A DNA stretch of 52,554 nt, taken from contig FN648970.1 in the NCBI GenBank assembly GCA_000310025.1, positions 335,851 through 388,404 on the forward strand. The letters run 5' to 3'. The DNA comes from Ectocarpus siliculosus (lineage: Eukaryota > Sar > Phaeophyceae > Ectocarpales > Ectocarpaceae). Made by a program: the position numbers and the translations under genes. The notes below the pieces were generated by a model, which worked only from the letters and a program-made list of their open reading frames with translations, ran no database searches and was not told the origin of the DNA. Below, one piece after another: positions 10,682 to 21,800 of the stretch (position 1 is the stretch's first letter; each line of letters begins with the position of its first letter).

Positions 10682-12297
10682 CTATTTCTTCCCGCGGCCG
10701 AACAACTTGTTGATCTTGAACATGATGTCCGCCTCGGGGTCAACGTAGTCCGGCGTCTCTATTGTCTCGATGTAGCCGCCGAAGTAGTTGCTCTTGGTGC
10801 CCACCGCGGCCTCGAACAGCATCGACTCCGCCACGCGCTTGCAGGCCGCGGCGTTCTGGCCCGGCACCCTCGCCGCTATTTTCTCCCAGTAGGCGTCCCC
10901 CTTGCCGGAGGGCACTTCTTTCCGCGCCTTCTTGAAGGCCTCAAACTGTTCGATTTCGGTTTTTCACGCGGTTGGTAATGAAGAGTTCAAGAGTTGGCGA
11001 AAAGGAACGCTGAAGACGAGGTGGGGGCTGGTGTGGGTGCATGGGATGATCCTCACGTGCAGGTTACTTTTGCGGGGTACCGTAATAGTCGGAGAGTGTC
11101 ACCGGGTGCGATCGTTTTTTCAAATGTTTTTTCCTCCGGTTTTTATCGCGCCCCGGCGCCATCTCTCCGACCGGTGCCATCCCCGATGACATACATACAC
11201 ACGGGTGTAATACGCACGCACCCCGGTGCCATCTCCCCGATCGGTACCATGGTATCGATACCACCCACGCACATACACAGCGTTCAAAACACGCTAGTTG
11301 ACAATGCTATTGATCAGTAGAACCACGCGTGTAGGCACCGTTGTTGCTGGTTGGAAGCACACCGGTAACGGCAACGTAGGCTGGTACGTAACGGCTTTCC
11401 AGCGAGTGGTCTTGTGTTTGAAGGCGAGTTTAGTTATGGCGTGCAAAGGGCAACAAACGATGCGGTTTCCATCTGAGGCACCGGAACATGCGGTATCAGG
11501 CTGTCTTCCGCTTTCATTTCGGTCTTCCTATACGGATACCAATACAATAGTTTCGTGTTGCACAAGGTGGGGTAGGGTGCGGCTTGTACGTTGTGTGTTT
11601 GCTTGAGTGTATGGTTGGCAACTTCCGTAACAATTAAAAAATGAAAACTGGTATCCTGCGTGAACCGCGACCATGCATACGTACATACAGGGCAAGAGTG
11701 GCGCTCCGCTGACACCGTCCCCACGTGCATAAGGTACGCACATGTACCCCATTCCGGCTGTTGACAAGGAGCCCAATCTTGGATTTGGGGGCCGGTGAGA
11801 TCGCACCCGGTGCGATCTCCCCAACCCCGGTGCGTACATCGAATCTAATCACGCCGTTCTTGGATTTTTTGCGCACCCCGGTGCCATCTCCCCGACCGGT
11901 GCCATCTCTCCGACTATTACGGTAGTCTGTTTTCCCTCAGCAACTGGAAAAATGCTAATTGCTTTGCACTCTGCCAGATGCACGCTAGACCGCTGCCTGT
12001 CCAGAAATTGTTTTTCTTGAAATGCAAAACTTCAAAGAGTTAAGAGCAGTTTTGAACATCGCGCGACAAGACGTACCCCTTGCCTCAAACCGTGCCCCCT
12101 CTTTCCGTAGCGTTGCTCTTTAAATCTAGGTGTGGTGATGATTGTGGGCTAGCGTTCGAGTCCTCGGCATGTGCGACCTTTCCACGAACCTGTGGTGGAG
12201 TGAAGACGCCTTCGCTCTTTCTTGTTGATGCCTTCCGACTCCTCTCCCTTATCGCCGTCGCCTTCTCCTGTGCCCGCCGCTGAGCGGGTGTGACATC
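10682..12297 (-). CDS. SANT/Myb-like protein, last two exons
   Basis: Minus exons 12297-12190 and 10945-10682, joined in phase 0 (CCA CAG|GTTCGT ... AACAG|TTT GAG). The first reads DVTPAQRRAQEKATAIRERS, a basic stretch, then GVFTPPQ. The second continues FEAFKKARKEVP, YWEKIAARVPGQ, AACKRVAESML and ends with a basic tail FKINKLFGRGKK at TAG 10682. This fits a SANT/Myb-like domain as in the DnaJC2/ZRF1 class (W..EQ..L..AL...P....RW..IA..VPGR...C..R), with Phe in place of the first Trp. Such domains bind histone tails or DNA; the role here is unknown. Upstream exons were not found. The 1.24-kb intron contains the 847-bp inverted-repeat element at 11078-11924. The coding call is good, the family call moderate. 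Confidence 0.65.
11078..11924. mobile_element. Non-autonomous DNA transposon-like element with terminal inverted repeats
   Basis: The left end TACCGTAATAGTCGGAGAG (11078) recurs inverted at the right end (CTCTCCGACTATTACGGTA, to 11924). Subterminal blocks repeat in both orientations: CCGGTGCCATCTCCCCGACC near 11886, relatives at 11152-11180 and 11219-11250, and CACCGGGTGCGATCG at 11100 against GATCGCACCCGGTGCGATC at 11801. No transposase frame is seen, so it would need enzyme supplied elsewhere. TA at each end could be part of the repeat or a TA target duplication. It sits within the intron of the SANT-like gene. Confidence 0.7.
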
Positions 12298-12355
12298 CTG
12301 GGTAATCTTGGTCTAGAAGGCGAAAATACGCAAAACAGCGGACGTGTGACCAAGG

Positions 12356-12357
12356 GA

Positions 12358-12394
<37 letters not shown>
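12356..12394. repeat. (GA)n microsatellite
   Basis: About 17 GA units just upstream (in the transcript sense) of the SANT-gene exon at 12297; on the minus strand this is CT and could serve as an extended polypyrimidine tract region. Confidence 0.95.
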
Positions 12395-12395
<1 letters not shown>

Positions 12396-13027
12396 CAGGG
12401 TCAGTGAGACAACAACATAAAATGACGCAAGATTCCCTAGTGGGGGGTAGTGTTCACTACAATGAGATGGTTTTTCTCGTGGTGACTCGGTCATATAACG
12501 GACAAGCCGGTGTAACGTTTGTTTCCAAACTCAAACGTACTTGTGCACCCGGGTGCTCACGACGGAGGAAAGAAGCACACAAAATAGGTGTAGATATTTT
12601 TGTGCCTTACGACCGAGGACGAAGGGGTGAAACGGCCGATTCGAGTGGTGTCTCGTGTCTCGTGCCCGAGCACGACGCCGTGGCTAGCCACGGTTGAGAA
12701 CTGTTGGCGGAATGTGTCTACGCACAGGCCAGATTGGGGAGATCTAGGCCAACTGCTAACAGCCCCAAGCAGGCAAGGCAAGACATGAACAGGTGTTATC
12801 TTCTCTGAAAAAAAATCTGGCAGCATGGTGGTGAACCGACGAAGGCCCACTGGATATTTGGCCGTGGGGTCGCCCAAAAGGCGACGGATGATTGCACCGT
12901 AGCTGTGATGCTAGTCGATCCAGCTATCGAGCATCGCATGAATACTTGACAGGTTCAAAGAAAAAAATAAAGTCGTTCGAGATACCTTTGTAAGCGAACG
13001 TAACTTCTGTCGTCTTCAAATCTGAAT

Positions 13028-13402
13028 ATGTTTCATCTCACCTTCTTCCCCCCCTTGACAGTCCCCCCAGCCATTGGTCTAGCGTTCGACTCTGTTTTCT
13101 TCCCGAAGTCGAAGAACATTCTTGTTTGTGAGCTTCGGCGACTGCCAGCTCGCGACGCCTGCAACGATCTTGACGCTGTGGTTGCCGCTCGGTGGGTGTG
13201 TAGGCTTGGTCGCGTGCTAAACCCTGATGACAAACAAATTATTGGGGTCGACGAGTTCATGCGTGAACGAGAACATCAGCTCTCAAAGCAACGGCAGCTA
13301 TTTGTAGCAGAAGTTGAGAGCGTCAAGACCATTGAGATAAACACGTCAATTGCACCTGAAATAATGCGGAAATCGTCAAGTATCGGCAAGAAAAGGAAGT
13401 GA
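13028..13402 (+). CDS. Hypothetical protein, 124 residues or a terminal exon
   Basis: Open from ATG 13028 to TGA 13402. After a hydrophobic start (MFHLTFFPPLTVPP) it becomes polar and charged: CELRRLPARDACNDLDAVVA, DDKQIIGVDEFMREREHQLS, IAPEIMRKSSSIGKKRK. The CCCCTTGACAG and TCCCCCCAG before CCATTGG look like acceptors, so the true exon may begin near 13071 as the last exon of a longer gene. The C-terminal half is probably helical and ends basic. No family is recognised. The composition is more AT-rich than in the other exons. Confidence 0.45.
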   Translation: MFHLTFFPPLTVPPAIGLAFDSVFFPKSKNILVCELRRLPARDACNDLDAVVAARWVCRLGRVLNPDDKQIIGVDEFMREREHQLSKQRQLFVAEVESVKTIEINTSIAPEIMRKSSSIGKKRK

Positions 13403-14133
13403 CCCCTCCAGAGTGGGCTCGTGAGAACACAGCCGTGTCGTCGAAGGCAGGATGAAACATGACGATTTATGCTGGTAGCAGGACGAGCCCTTGGGCCCAA
13501 AGAGCCCAGCGACCCTTCATCGAACCGAAAGCAAAGTGTACAAAGTATACGCAGTCTTTACGTGAGAATGGTGTCCGTATGCGTACGTACATGCACATGA
13601 ACGTACGATCGTTGTGCGTGCTGTACTGCTGTTGTAGACTGGCTGTTTAGACTATGTCGTCAACGCGACTGCACACTTGCGTCGTGTGGTATATCTTTAG
13701 TCTAGGGACGACACCTCAGTGGGGTGCACCACTGACGCCTCGTGCGTAGCCAGAAGTGTTTCAAACCTCGGAAGCAAAACATGTCAGCAAAAATCCCACG
13801 CTGGACGAAACTTGGTGGTGATGTGGTGATGCTACACTCAGGCGTGAGACAAGCGCAGTAACATCATGCAACATATGGGACATCGCTGGCGGAATATGCG
13901 GAGTTCGGTCAGAGTTCGGTTTGCTCTTGAGCTGCTTGTGACGCCAGGTTGAGGGTTGACTGAGCAAAAAAAGACGAGCGAGCCCTGTTCGGGTTTCCAC
14001 CCAGTGGAGGTGCCTTTATAGTCTAACTGAGTACCAATGGGTCTTGGGGCGGTGAGGCATGAAGAAACATGTTTGGGACAGATGCCATATTCTCCGGGAC
14101 GTGTGTAGCGACCGCATCCTCTACAGCAGTAGT
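13403..14133. other. Gap without a supported gene
   Basis: Nothing beyond short unsupported frames; an ACAGCAGTAG element at about 14124 belongs to the dispersed TACTGCTG/CAGCAGTA motif class. Confidence 0.5.
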
Positions 14134-14436
14134 CTATCCATCACAAACATCAACACGCACACACACGCCATCGTCGGCTAGGTGCCCCAACTTGGCGCAA
14201 GGGTTCTGCTCTGGCATTAGCGCGTCAATGCCAGCTTGATTATATAGCTGTTGGCCGAGACGAACCCCAGGTGTACAGCGCATGCTGGTCGCACAACGAC
14301 AGCTGTTACAACTTCGACATGAAAGCGCTCCGCAGGTGTGCTGTACATCAGTTGGTGATAATATATTTCGCTTACCTTCGACACACGTGATCATCGCCAC
14401 GACAGCACATAACAGGGCGATACAGGTAGCTTGCAT
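14134..14436 (-). CDS. Possible small secreted cysteine-rich protein
   Basis: A 100-residue frame from ATG 14436 to stop 14134. The first 21 residues (MQATCIALLCAVVAMITCVE) have the hydrophobic core of a signal peptide. The mature part has nine cysteines, five of them crowded in CGALSCRSCNSCRC, with two near the C-terminus (GVCVRVDVCDG). No known Cys framework is recognised and no function is assigned. The nine cysteines are an odd number, which suggests a free Cys, a dimer or a wrong frame. A GTAAGC and TACAG occur inside, but the 35-base piece between them is too short for an intron. A plus frame also runs over the region. Confidence 0.4.
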   Translation of the reverse strand: MQATCIALLCAVVAMITCVEGKRNILSPTDVQHTCGALSCRSCNSCRCATSMRCTPGVRLGQQLYNQAGIDALMPEQNPCAKLGHLADDGVCVRVDVCDG

Positions 14437-16103
14437 TGTCGTCCAGATTTTGAATGAGAAGAGAGCAGAGAAGAGATCTAGTGTGGCAGACGGAGAGAGT
14501 TGTAATGGTGGTTGGCCTGACACTCTTGGTGCTCGGACACGTCATCGGAGACGTCCAGTCAGAAAGCGAGAGGTGGCGATCACGCCGCAGATTTTGGTTC
14601 TCGTCGGGTTAGTTCTCCCTTCGGCGAATATTGGGCGAACCAAGCACGGTTCCGCCGCCGCACTCGTGGTGATGTGCTGATGTGCTGATGTCCATACGAA
14701 CACGACCCACTACGCGCGAAGACGTAGTGGTGTTTACCAGCCCACAAAAATACTGCTGTATTGCACAATGCCGTGGTTATATTATCGAGGTAGAGCCTTT
14801 CGTTCCTACTAGGCACTACAGTGCGGAGGTGACCGGGTCGATGCTCTTCAGGAAGGCTGCCATGGAAGAGATGGGGATGCCACAAAGTACTCCAACGAAA
14901 TGGAGTCATGCATAAACGTTGTTGTTGTCTTTCGTGGACACGGTCACTGGATTGTACAACGACGCTGCGTTATTTTCGGGGCCTCCGCATAGTCCAAAAC
15001 GACGCTTCGTCTGTCGTCCACGAACACCAACGAGACAGCAGTTGATAGATACTTCGCACACAGGGACGAAACTGTGCTCAAACTACATATTGTAGTGACG
15101 AACTGTTTGAGCAAAAGTAAGTCGGACAACTACGTAGACTAAGAATTGCTGGGATGATAAACGAGGAACCCAAGTTGCCAGGTGGATTCACCGTTATCTC
15201 GCAAAAAAAAAAATAGCGATAGATCATGCACACCTGCGGTAAGATACCAAGAAAAGTTTGCAAATGGTACTCGTGCTGCAAAGGGAGGCACATCGCTGTG
15301 GAAGAGCGATAGGGTCGAGGTGAGCAACACGTGGCCGAGCCATCCTCCCCACAGTCAGGAAGAAGCATACAGTTTCCCTTCTAAGCAAATGAGGGCTGTT
15401 CTCGAAGCAATAGCCTCTTCACAGTAAAATATATGCGATTTATCGGGTAATGTACTACTAGAAGTAGCTTTCTGATACCACAACGAAAGCTCAACCACAA
15501 TGACTCGAATCTGGGGACCACGGCTCGAACCTTGTGGACGAGAACATCTACCGAGAACAATGCAAACATGAAACACTTACGTAGAAAACGTGTTATTCCA
15601 CAACATCACGACGACGACGCTGTCCTTGGCCGGTCAGACACACGCAACGCAGTGCCTGGAACCCCAGCCGGTGCTTCACGATGTGAGGCAATTGTCTTCG
15701 ATTCCCGATGGTTAGCATATCCAAACACAACGAAGCGAAACGCAAGCGTGGCCCCTCAACCACAGCGAACAGCGCGAGCCGAACACATCGATATTGGGAA
15801 CAAGCGATTTGAAGCAGAAAACACCAGAACGGACGGCGCAGGCGGACTTACAGGTCTACAGACCCATGGAGCGCATGCAGTGTACAGACATGGGTTTGCA
15901 TCCTCGCTTGAGGCAAACGTGTTGGCTGCGGAGACACGTGGTGTGGCCGAAGTGACCATCTCAAAAGCATAACACTGTCGTCCGTTACAATGCATACAAC
16001 TCCGTTCAAATCGTACATCAACGCCAAAAAAAACACAAGATGATCGTGCAGAACTGCTGAACTGATCAACACATCATGACCTGAAAAATGGAGTGCCTCC
16101 AAA
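14437..16103. other. Gap with weak frames only
   Basis: Minus frame 14862-14815 (FLKSIDPVTSAL then stop) and plus frames near 15230-15425 look exon-like but cannot be connected to anything. The plus frame at 15568 is listed separately. Confidence 0.4.
15568..15972 (+). CDS. Unrecognised open frame, 134 residues
   Basis: ATG 15568 to TAA 15972. The protein is polar, Thr/Asn/Ala-rich (for example VIPQHHDDDAVLGRSDTRNA), with no domain, signal peptide or repeat recognised. It could be a real single-exon gene, a retroelement remnant, or chance: stop codons are sparse in such composition. The upstream tandem-exon candidates at 15230-15425 do not join it in a clear phase. Confidence 0.22.
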   Translation: MKHLRRKRVIPQHHDDDAVLGRSDTRNAVPGTPAGASRCEAIVFDSRWLAYPNTTKRNASVAPQPQRTARAEHIDIGNKRFEAENTRTDGAGGLTGLQTHGAHAVYRHGFASSLEANVLAAETRGVAEVTISKA

Positions 16104-16680
16104 CGAACACAGGGAACCCCGAAGAGCAAAGCGGAACCGTTCGCGATTCCAAGTATACCAGAAAAATAAACGGACTCGGCCATAGGGCAGAGCACGAGCA
16201 GAGCAGAGAATAGAAGGAGGCGCTGCTGCTGTCGTCAAAGCCACAAAACACTTTAGATGGTTGCACACACACACTCAACTGATGCTCTGGAGTACGGAAC
16301 ACAAAAATTGTGTTCGGGGCCGTGTCCCCCACCGAACACGGGAAACCCCGAAGAGCAAAGCAGAACCTTTGGCAATTCAAGCAAAACCACATAAAGAAGC
16401 GGACTCGGTCTTAGGGCAGAGCACGAGAAGAATAGAGAATAGAAGGAGGCGCTGCTGCTGTCAAAGCCACAAAACACGCAAGCCGATCGTACAGAAAAAC
16501 TCAACTCATACATAAACGCATGAAATCGTTGCAGCTGCGCGTCTCCCAACGAACACAGGGGCCCCCGAAGAGCGAATCAGAACCTTGCTGATTCCCAAGA
16601 AACCAGGTAAATAAGCGGACACGGTCGTAGGGCAGAACACGAGAAGAACAGAGATAGAAGGAGGCGCTCTATCGCCTCCT
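16104..16680. repeat. Three tandem degenerate copies of a ~220-bp unit
   Basis: Units start with CGAACAC at 16104, 16333 and 16550 (periods 229 and 217). Each contains GAACACxGG, CCCCGAAGAGC, a GGACtCGGtC..AGGGCAGAgCACGAG block, and AGAATAGAAGGAGGCGCTGCTGCTG (third copy truncated to GAAGGAGGCGCT, then its own inverted complement AGCGCCTCCTTC-like at 16665-16685). Long minus-strand frames here only reflect the repeated unit. Confidence 0.9.
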
Positions 16681-16699
16681 TCGCACAAGTCCTGCTTTC

Positions 16700-17579
16700 C
16701 ATCCTCTGCAAGCAGAGGTATTCTTCTCGGTAGCGCGAACGTCATCTCCTGTTGTTGACCCTACAACTTCTGGCAATACCTGGACAAATAGGCAGATCAT
16801 TCATTTCATAGGGATACGGAAGCCATTGGCAAATTCGGTCAACGGCCACAGCAGCGAAGAAGCATGCACAACGGAACTTCCAGGTGAGCAATCTGTCCGA
16901 AGCCGACATCTCTGAATCGGCGTGGAGCATCTTTGCACGACCGACGTGAGCTGCTAGTGAAGGCCGATACTGTGACGGAAATGTTCAGGTTGTCCTCCCG
17001 TTCATCAGTCAATGTTCAGTAGCTGCGTATGAATTCTAGTCGGCGCAATATATGTCGGTTGGAATGTAACTTATGCGTATGCGGAGGAATTACTACTGCT
17101 GCGTAGTTCTGTGATCGACCCCACTCTTTACTCTTTGTGATCTCTCCGTCATACGAGGGTCGGTCTGGGTACCTCTACTATCCTTGCCATCCCTTGGATA
17201 CGTCCTACCTGGACTACTGTCCTGTATATCATCTGCGTATCTGTGTGAATCTGTGTTGGCCACCAACGCGCCGTGTTAAAACATCGCATCATCTTCTTCT
17301 GCCCTGAGCACTGCTGTACTTCGGCTGCTACAAGCTCTGCCAGCTATCACATCGACTAGCGTCGGTGGGCGTCAGCTTCTGCTGCTATGTGCTGGGATAC
17401 ACACAATTCCCATCACAGAACTCACGAGACTCGTCGAAACGTGGCTTTCGGTTAGTTCAATACAGGCTGCGATCCTTGGCGCATACTTTCAACGCCGGAA
17501 AATTCAAGTGTGCGATGGCAGGTCAGCGACTTCCAGGCTCTGGCCCCCGCTCCGCCGGCTCTCTGCGCCCCCACCCCTC
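16700..17579. other. 3' flank of the ankyrin gene, no supported gene
   Basis: If the ankyrin gene continues past the GTGAGA at 17581-17576, further exons must lie here, but no convincing exon was seen. Confidence 0.4.
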
Positions 17580-18806
17580 TCACCTTTGAACAAGCTTTCC
17601 GCATAGAGTCGCCCTCTTTATCGTGGTGATCTCAAGACCCCGCAGAGCACCAGCAGCACCAGCATCACCAGCCACAGGGGCATCCTCCCCGACCGGCCAG
17701 GCCCACGAGCGGGCGCGGTACGCCGGGCCCCGCTGCAGCTCTCGACCGATGGCCGCAGCCTCCAGCGGATCCAGCGTACCCGACGGCAGTTGGCCTCCAA
17801 TTACTTCCGGCGCGGCATATCCGTCGGGGTCTGTTTCTGTCTCGTCAGCCCCCGCCGCCAGGAGCACCTTGACGTTGGCGAGGATCCCGTACGCGGCGGC
17901 CAGGTAGACCAGCGGCCTGCCCAAAACCAAGCGGCGCCTGGCCCAGTGTTCCTGCCTCTCCTGGCCCTCCGCGGCAAGCAACAACCTGAGGATTCTCGCT
18001 TTCCCTCTTCTCGTGGCGCAAGCGAGCGAATTAGGAAGAACGGCCGCGCCTCCACCGACGGCGTCCATTCCCCTCTCCGAACAAAGGATGCGCAAGATGC
18101 TTTCGTACCCCAGTGCGGCCGCGCTGCGGAACGGGCAAGGGTAGTTCCCTTCCTGCAGGCCCCTTTGACTCGCCCCAGCGGACAAGAGGAGAGACACGAC
18201 GCCGCAGTGGACGAATTCCACGGCCACGCAAAGGGGAGTCTTTCCGTCCTGCGTGGCGAGGTTTAGCGTTGACAGCGACCCCTTCGACAGGAGTGCCTGG
18301 ATGAGGGCTTCATTCCCAGAGTAGGCCGCATAGTGCAGAGCCGCGCGTCCATCAGCGTCCACGAGAGTGGTATCGACCCCTGCCTTGAGCAGCTCCCTCG
18401 CCAACTCAACGCGTTCGGCCCCCTCCTTGTCTACCCTGCAGGCCATCATGAGCGGGGTGCAGCCCTGGTAGTTCCTCCCGTTGAGATCAGCGCCCGCCTT
18501 GATTAGCTCCCGGAGGGCGTCGAGCGCACCGGCGTAGCCGGAGCTGACCGCGACGTGGATCGCTCGCGAGCCGCTCGGGAAGGCCCCCGGTCGCCATGTA
18601 GAGGAGTTGATGTCCGCGCCCTTGTCGACCAGAAACTTGATCATGCTGGCGCTGCCCACGGCGGCAGCGAACACGACGGGTGGAAACTCCTCCCCCGAAT
18701 GGGGAGACCCATCGATGCTCGCGCCGGCTGCGAGATACCGCTCAACGCCTCTCTTGTTGCCGTTTTGCACTTCCACCAGAAGCAGGTCGTCCGCCGAGCG
18801 AGGCAT
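17580..18806 (-). CDS. Ankyrin-repeat protein, 408 residues, no intron in the body
   Basis: ATG 18806 to TGA 17580. About nine ankyrin repeats run from residue 7 to about 345, for example RGVERYLAAGASIDG, MIKFLVDKGADINS, CTPLMMACRVDKE, GRAALHYAAYSGNEALIQAL, GKTPLCVAVEFVHCGVVSLL and NVKVLLAAGADETETD. Ankyrin repeats mediate protein-protein contacts; no catalytic domain or transmembrane segment is present in this frame. The end carries a block shared with its two paralogues here, RGPAYRARSWAWP, an Ala/Gly linker, then IKRATLCGKLVQR. The stop overlaps CAAAG|GTGAGA, a strong 5' splice site in the same place as in the paralogues, so the protein either ends here or continues in an unseen exon. Partners are unknown. 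Confidence 0.85.
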   Translation of the reverse strand: MPRSADDLLLVEVQNGNKRGVERYLAAGASIDGSPHSGEEFPPVVFAAAVGSASMIKFLVDKGADINSSTWRPGAFPSGSRAIHVAVSSGYAGALDALRELIKAGADLNGRNYQGCTPLMMACRVDKEGAERVELARELLKAGVDTTLVDADGRAALHYAAYSGNEALIQALLSKGSLSTLNLATQDGKTPLCVAVEFVHCGVVSLLLSAGASQRGLQEGNYPCPFRSAAALGYESILRILCSERGMDAVGGGAAVLPNSLACATRRGKARILRLLLAAEGQERQEHWARRRLVLGRPLVYLAAAYGILANVKVLLAAGADETETDPDGYAAPEVIGGQLPSGTLDPLEAAAIGRELQRGPAYRARSWAWPVGEDAPVAGDAGAAGALRGLEITTIKRATLCGKLVQR

Positions 18807-21800
18807 TGGTTGCAGTCCACGGCCCGCAAGGTGCTAAATAGTTCAAGCCCAGAGCCTGCTCGAGGCTGCCCTTCTTGTTTGGCTGGCGAAAAAAACGTGC
18901 ATTGCGGATGAAAAAGGATGGGATGAGTCCGATAATAAGCCTCAGTCGGCCACAAACTCAGCAGCTCCGGCGCAACGCAATGTGGGGCGAGTATTAGAAG
19001 CTTTTGTCCCTGTCATGGCGTTCTCAAGAGGTGCACAAGACTCACTCATCCAGATTCGGCTTGCAAATTTAGCCTGCAAGCCTCAATGGGATCCTGGGGT
19101 TGATTCGCACCTGGTGTCTGGGCGTACTCCCGCGCAGAGCCAAGCGCCACTGGTGAAACTCACCCCAGGGTAGAACAGACACATTTTCCCAACGCTTGTA
19201 AAAGCTCACGGAGCGCGCGTAAACGCTGCGATTTGTTTTTCCTTCGGGTTTCCAAAGCTAGGAAAGGTTCTAAACATTTGGGTGTGGCACTGGGACCCAA
19301 AAAGGTTGTAAATATTTGGCTATGGCACTGTGACCCGAAAACCTGCTGGCGATCCCTTCGTTTCAAACTGCAGCAGTCAGAATGAGCCCACGTTAGTTGC
19401 CCGTGACGGCAGTTGCCGTGTCCCGACCGAACGCCGATGTTGTGAGGTTTTATGTACGCTCCTAAAATGGACACAATCCCGCCCCGGTCTATTTCTATTT
19501 CCAGCAAAAAGCCGTGCCTGGGGTTCGTCGTTTTCGAAAAGGGCAACAAGTAAACCAAACCAGGGGCGTGGTTGAATCGTCAGCAAGCACGATCAAAACG
19601 GTCCAAACTGTACCACTGGTGGGGCGCCAAGGGCTCGTCTTGACTTTCATTTCTGGTTGCTGTTCTGATACATCGGGGTAACCAGGATTTTGGTGCCCGT
19701 TGCAGAGAGAGACAACCGGAGGGTCGGCTTTGTTCTTTTGGTGTGGTCGAAATGCATGTTCTATACGTTCCATTTGAAATACCGCATTTCCAATGTCGGT
19801 GGAAGTGCGAAAAAACGGGGTCTATTCGGTCAACCGCATTACGCGTCTTGTTGTACATACATATGGGGAAACTTAACCGCCGAGAACAAACCGAAAATTG
19901 CGATTTCCATTCAGACCGAACAACCTTGCAACGCCAACGCGCATGTGGCGTGCCCTGGAGAGACTACAATTGGTACGGGCATATTGGTTGGACCGAACAT
20001 TGTCTTGGTTGGAACGGTCGTAACTGTGTGGTGAAACTTTCTTGAGCTAGTGGAAGATGTGGGAGAGGTCGGATTTTTCGTGATACAGCAGTATAGTGTG
20101 GTGTTATCATATATATTCCACACACGAGACTATGAAACAACGGTAGAAAACGGACCAAATTCCTCTGAAGCATCCAGAAGTACTGTGTGGTCTTGTTTCA
20201 GCAGCCCACATAGACCCAGGGTGGCGCCAGGTGGGTGTGAGTGCGCCACACTTGTCCGGGAACGATGTGGGCAAAATCCCATACCAAAAAAATCCTCATT
20301 ACTGAGGACGTACTTTTCCCAGAGAGCTGTTTTCCCCTCCCAGAACGCCACACACCCTCATTTCCCTTCGTTTCTTCAGCGGGAAGGAGGCTATAGCTCC
20401 CCGGAGGTGCCTTCAAACGCTCGAAAAAAACAAACAAACGGAAAAACGAACACTGGCATGCGGGGCTCTCCTTCGAGGTTGTGTGAAGGTTTATTTGATG
20501 GGGCACGTGGAATGGGGCACAGGATTATTGCGGCAGCTTGCAAGATCTGTACGATTGTTTGGGAGCAAGTGTCGGTTCACGTGTAACGTGTAGAAGATAC
20601 AAGAGAGGAAATGCGGCTTGACTTCGACGATGGAACATGAGGATACATCCTCGAGGTCAGTCCTGAATAAATGAAGAGCTGTTGGTGATCTACTAACGAT
20701 CCTGGGTTAGGAATCTAGCAAGCGAGTTCCTTAGAAAACAAACGAACCCCTGCGATCGACGAGGGTTCCACAGCCTTACATGCTGGTAACTGACAATAGT
20801 GTTTGCAAACTTGCGGGGGATATATGCCGTCGCACTACTGCTGTAGCGCTGTAGCACTTCAACTGCTGAAAATTCATCGTAGCTTGTGGCCACACTCGGA
20901 TGATGCCCCTTACCCGTACTCTCCTTCTTCTTCTCTCTCTCTCTTGCGGCACCACTACTGTAGTACGAAATGACCTACTGTACACATCTTTCCACAGATT
21001 GCCTGGCAGAGTCACACAATAGTAGGCTGAAACAGCCCAACGGCTAACGGCAGGAAAGGTTGCCAAGCGGGGCGCCACACGGAACCCCTAGTTGTCAACT
21101 TGCAGCGAATGACACCCCGAAGCTCACACCCATGCTGACACACCTGACGAGAAAGAAAAGAAGAGAGACAGGGTGGAGAATCCAGAAGCCAAGGGTTGAG
21201 GCAGGGCAAGAGCCAGAGCACACCAGCAGACCAAGAGGCTGAGACAGCTTGAAGACTGCAGACTGCGGCGCATACACGGGGGTCCGCCGAGCAACATGCA
21301 TGCGCCCCCCTCCCCCCCCCACGCCGATCGGGGATCGGGGACACACCACCACAAGCTTGCCACAAGCGCACAGCACAACCACACAAGCTTGACAACCACC
21401 CAACCGCCGCAGTTTGAGCGATGTACAGTACAAGCATGGTGAGCACTACAGCAGTAGTGCCTATTTAGTGCTGTAGGGTAGACGCGTGTACCACGTAGGG
21501 TAGAGTGCAGCGAGTGCTTGCCTGTTGATCGATCAAATACTTTCAGGTCGTATTCGCTGATGCTGTACGCACAGATAAGGCTAGACTATGTTTTCATGTG
21601 CATGCATGACTCGGCCTCCCTTGTAAACAGAGCTTGTAGGGGATTGCCAAGCAGAAGTTCTTGTTGGGGATGGACCGGAGAGATATATAGAAGTGGAGGA
21701 TGGGGGCCGGAGGGGCAGACGACAGAGATCAAATGATGGGAGAAATAAATAATAATAAAAAAAATATACATCCCAAGCTTGCATACCCGCATGAAACACG

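Noticed and set aside
14815-14862. Minus terminal exon reading FLKSIDPVTSAL-stop
   Set aside because: Good acceptor but no upstream exon; the plus strand reads equally well (MLFRKAAMEEMGMPQ).
16104-16680. CRISPR array or coding repeat
   Set aside because: Repeat units are ~220 bp with no spacer pattern, and the genome is eukaryotic.
17618-17800. Hydrophobic +1 frame after SWAWP in the ankyrin gene (LWLVMLVLLVLCGVL), suggesting a membrane anchor
   Set aside because: The ankyrin frame itself continues to a tail conserved in all three paralogues; the hydrophobic run comes from out-of-frame Ala/Gly codons.
20050-20586. 178-residue plus frame
   Set aside because: No motif, no coding-like composition, no splice context; likely chance.
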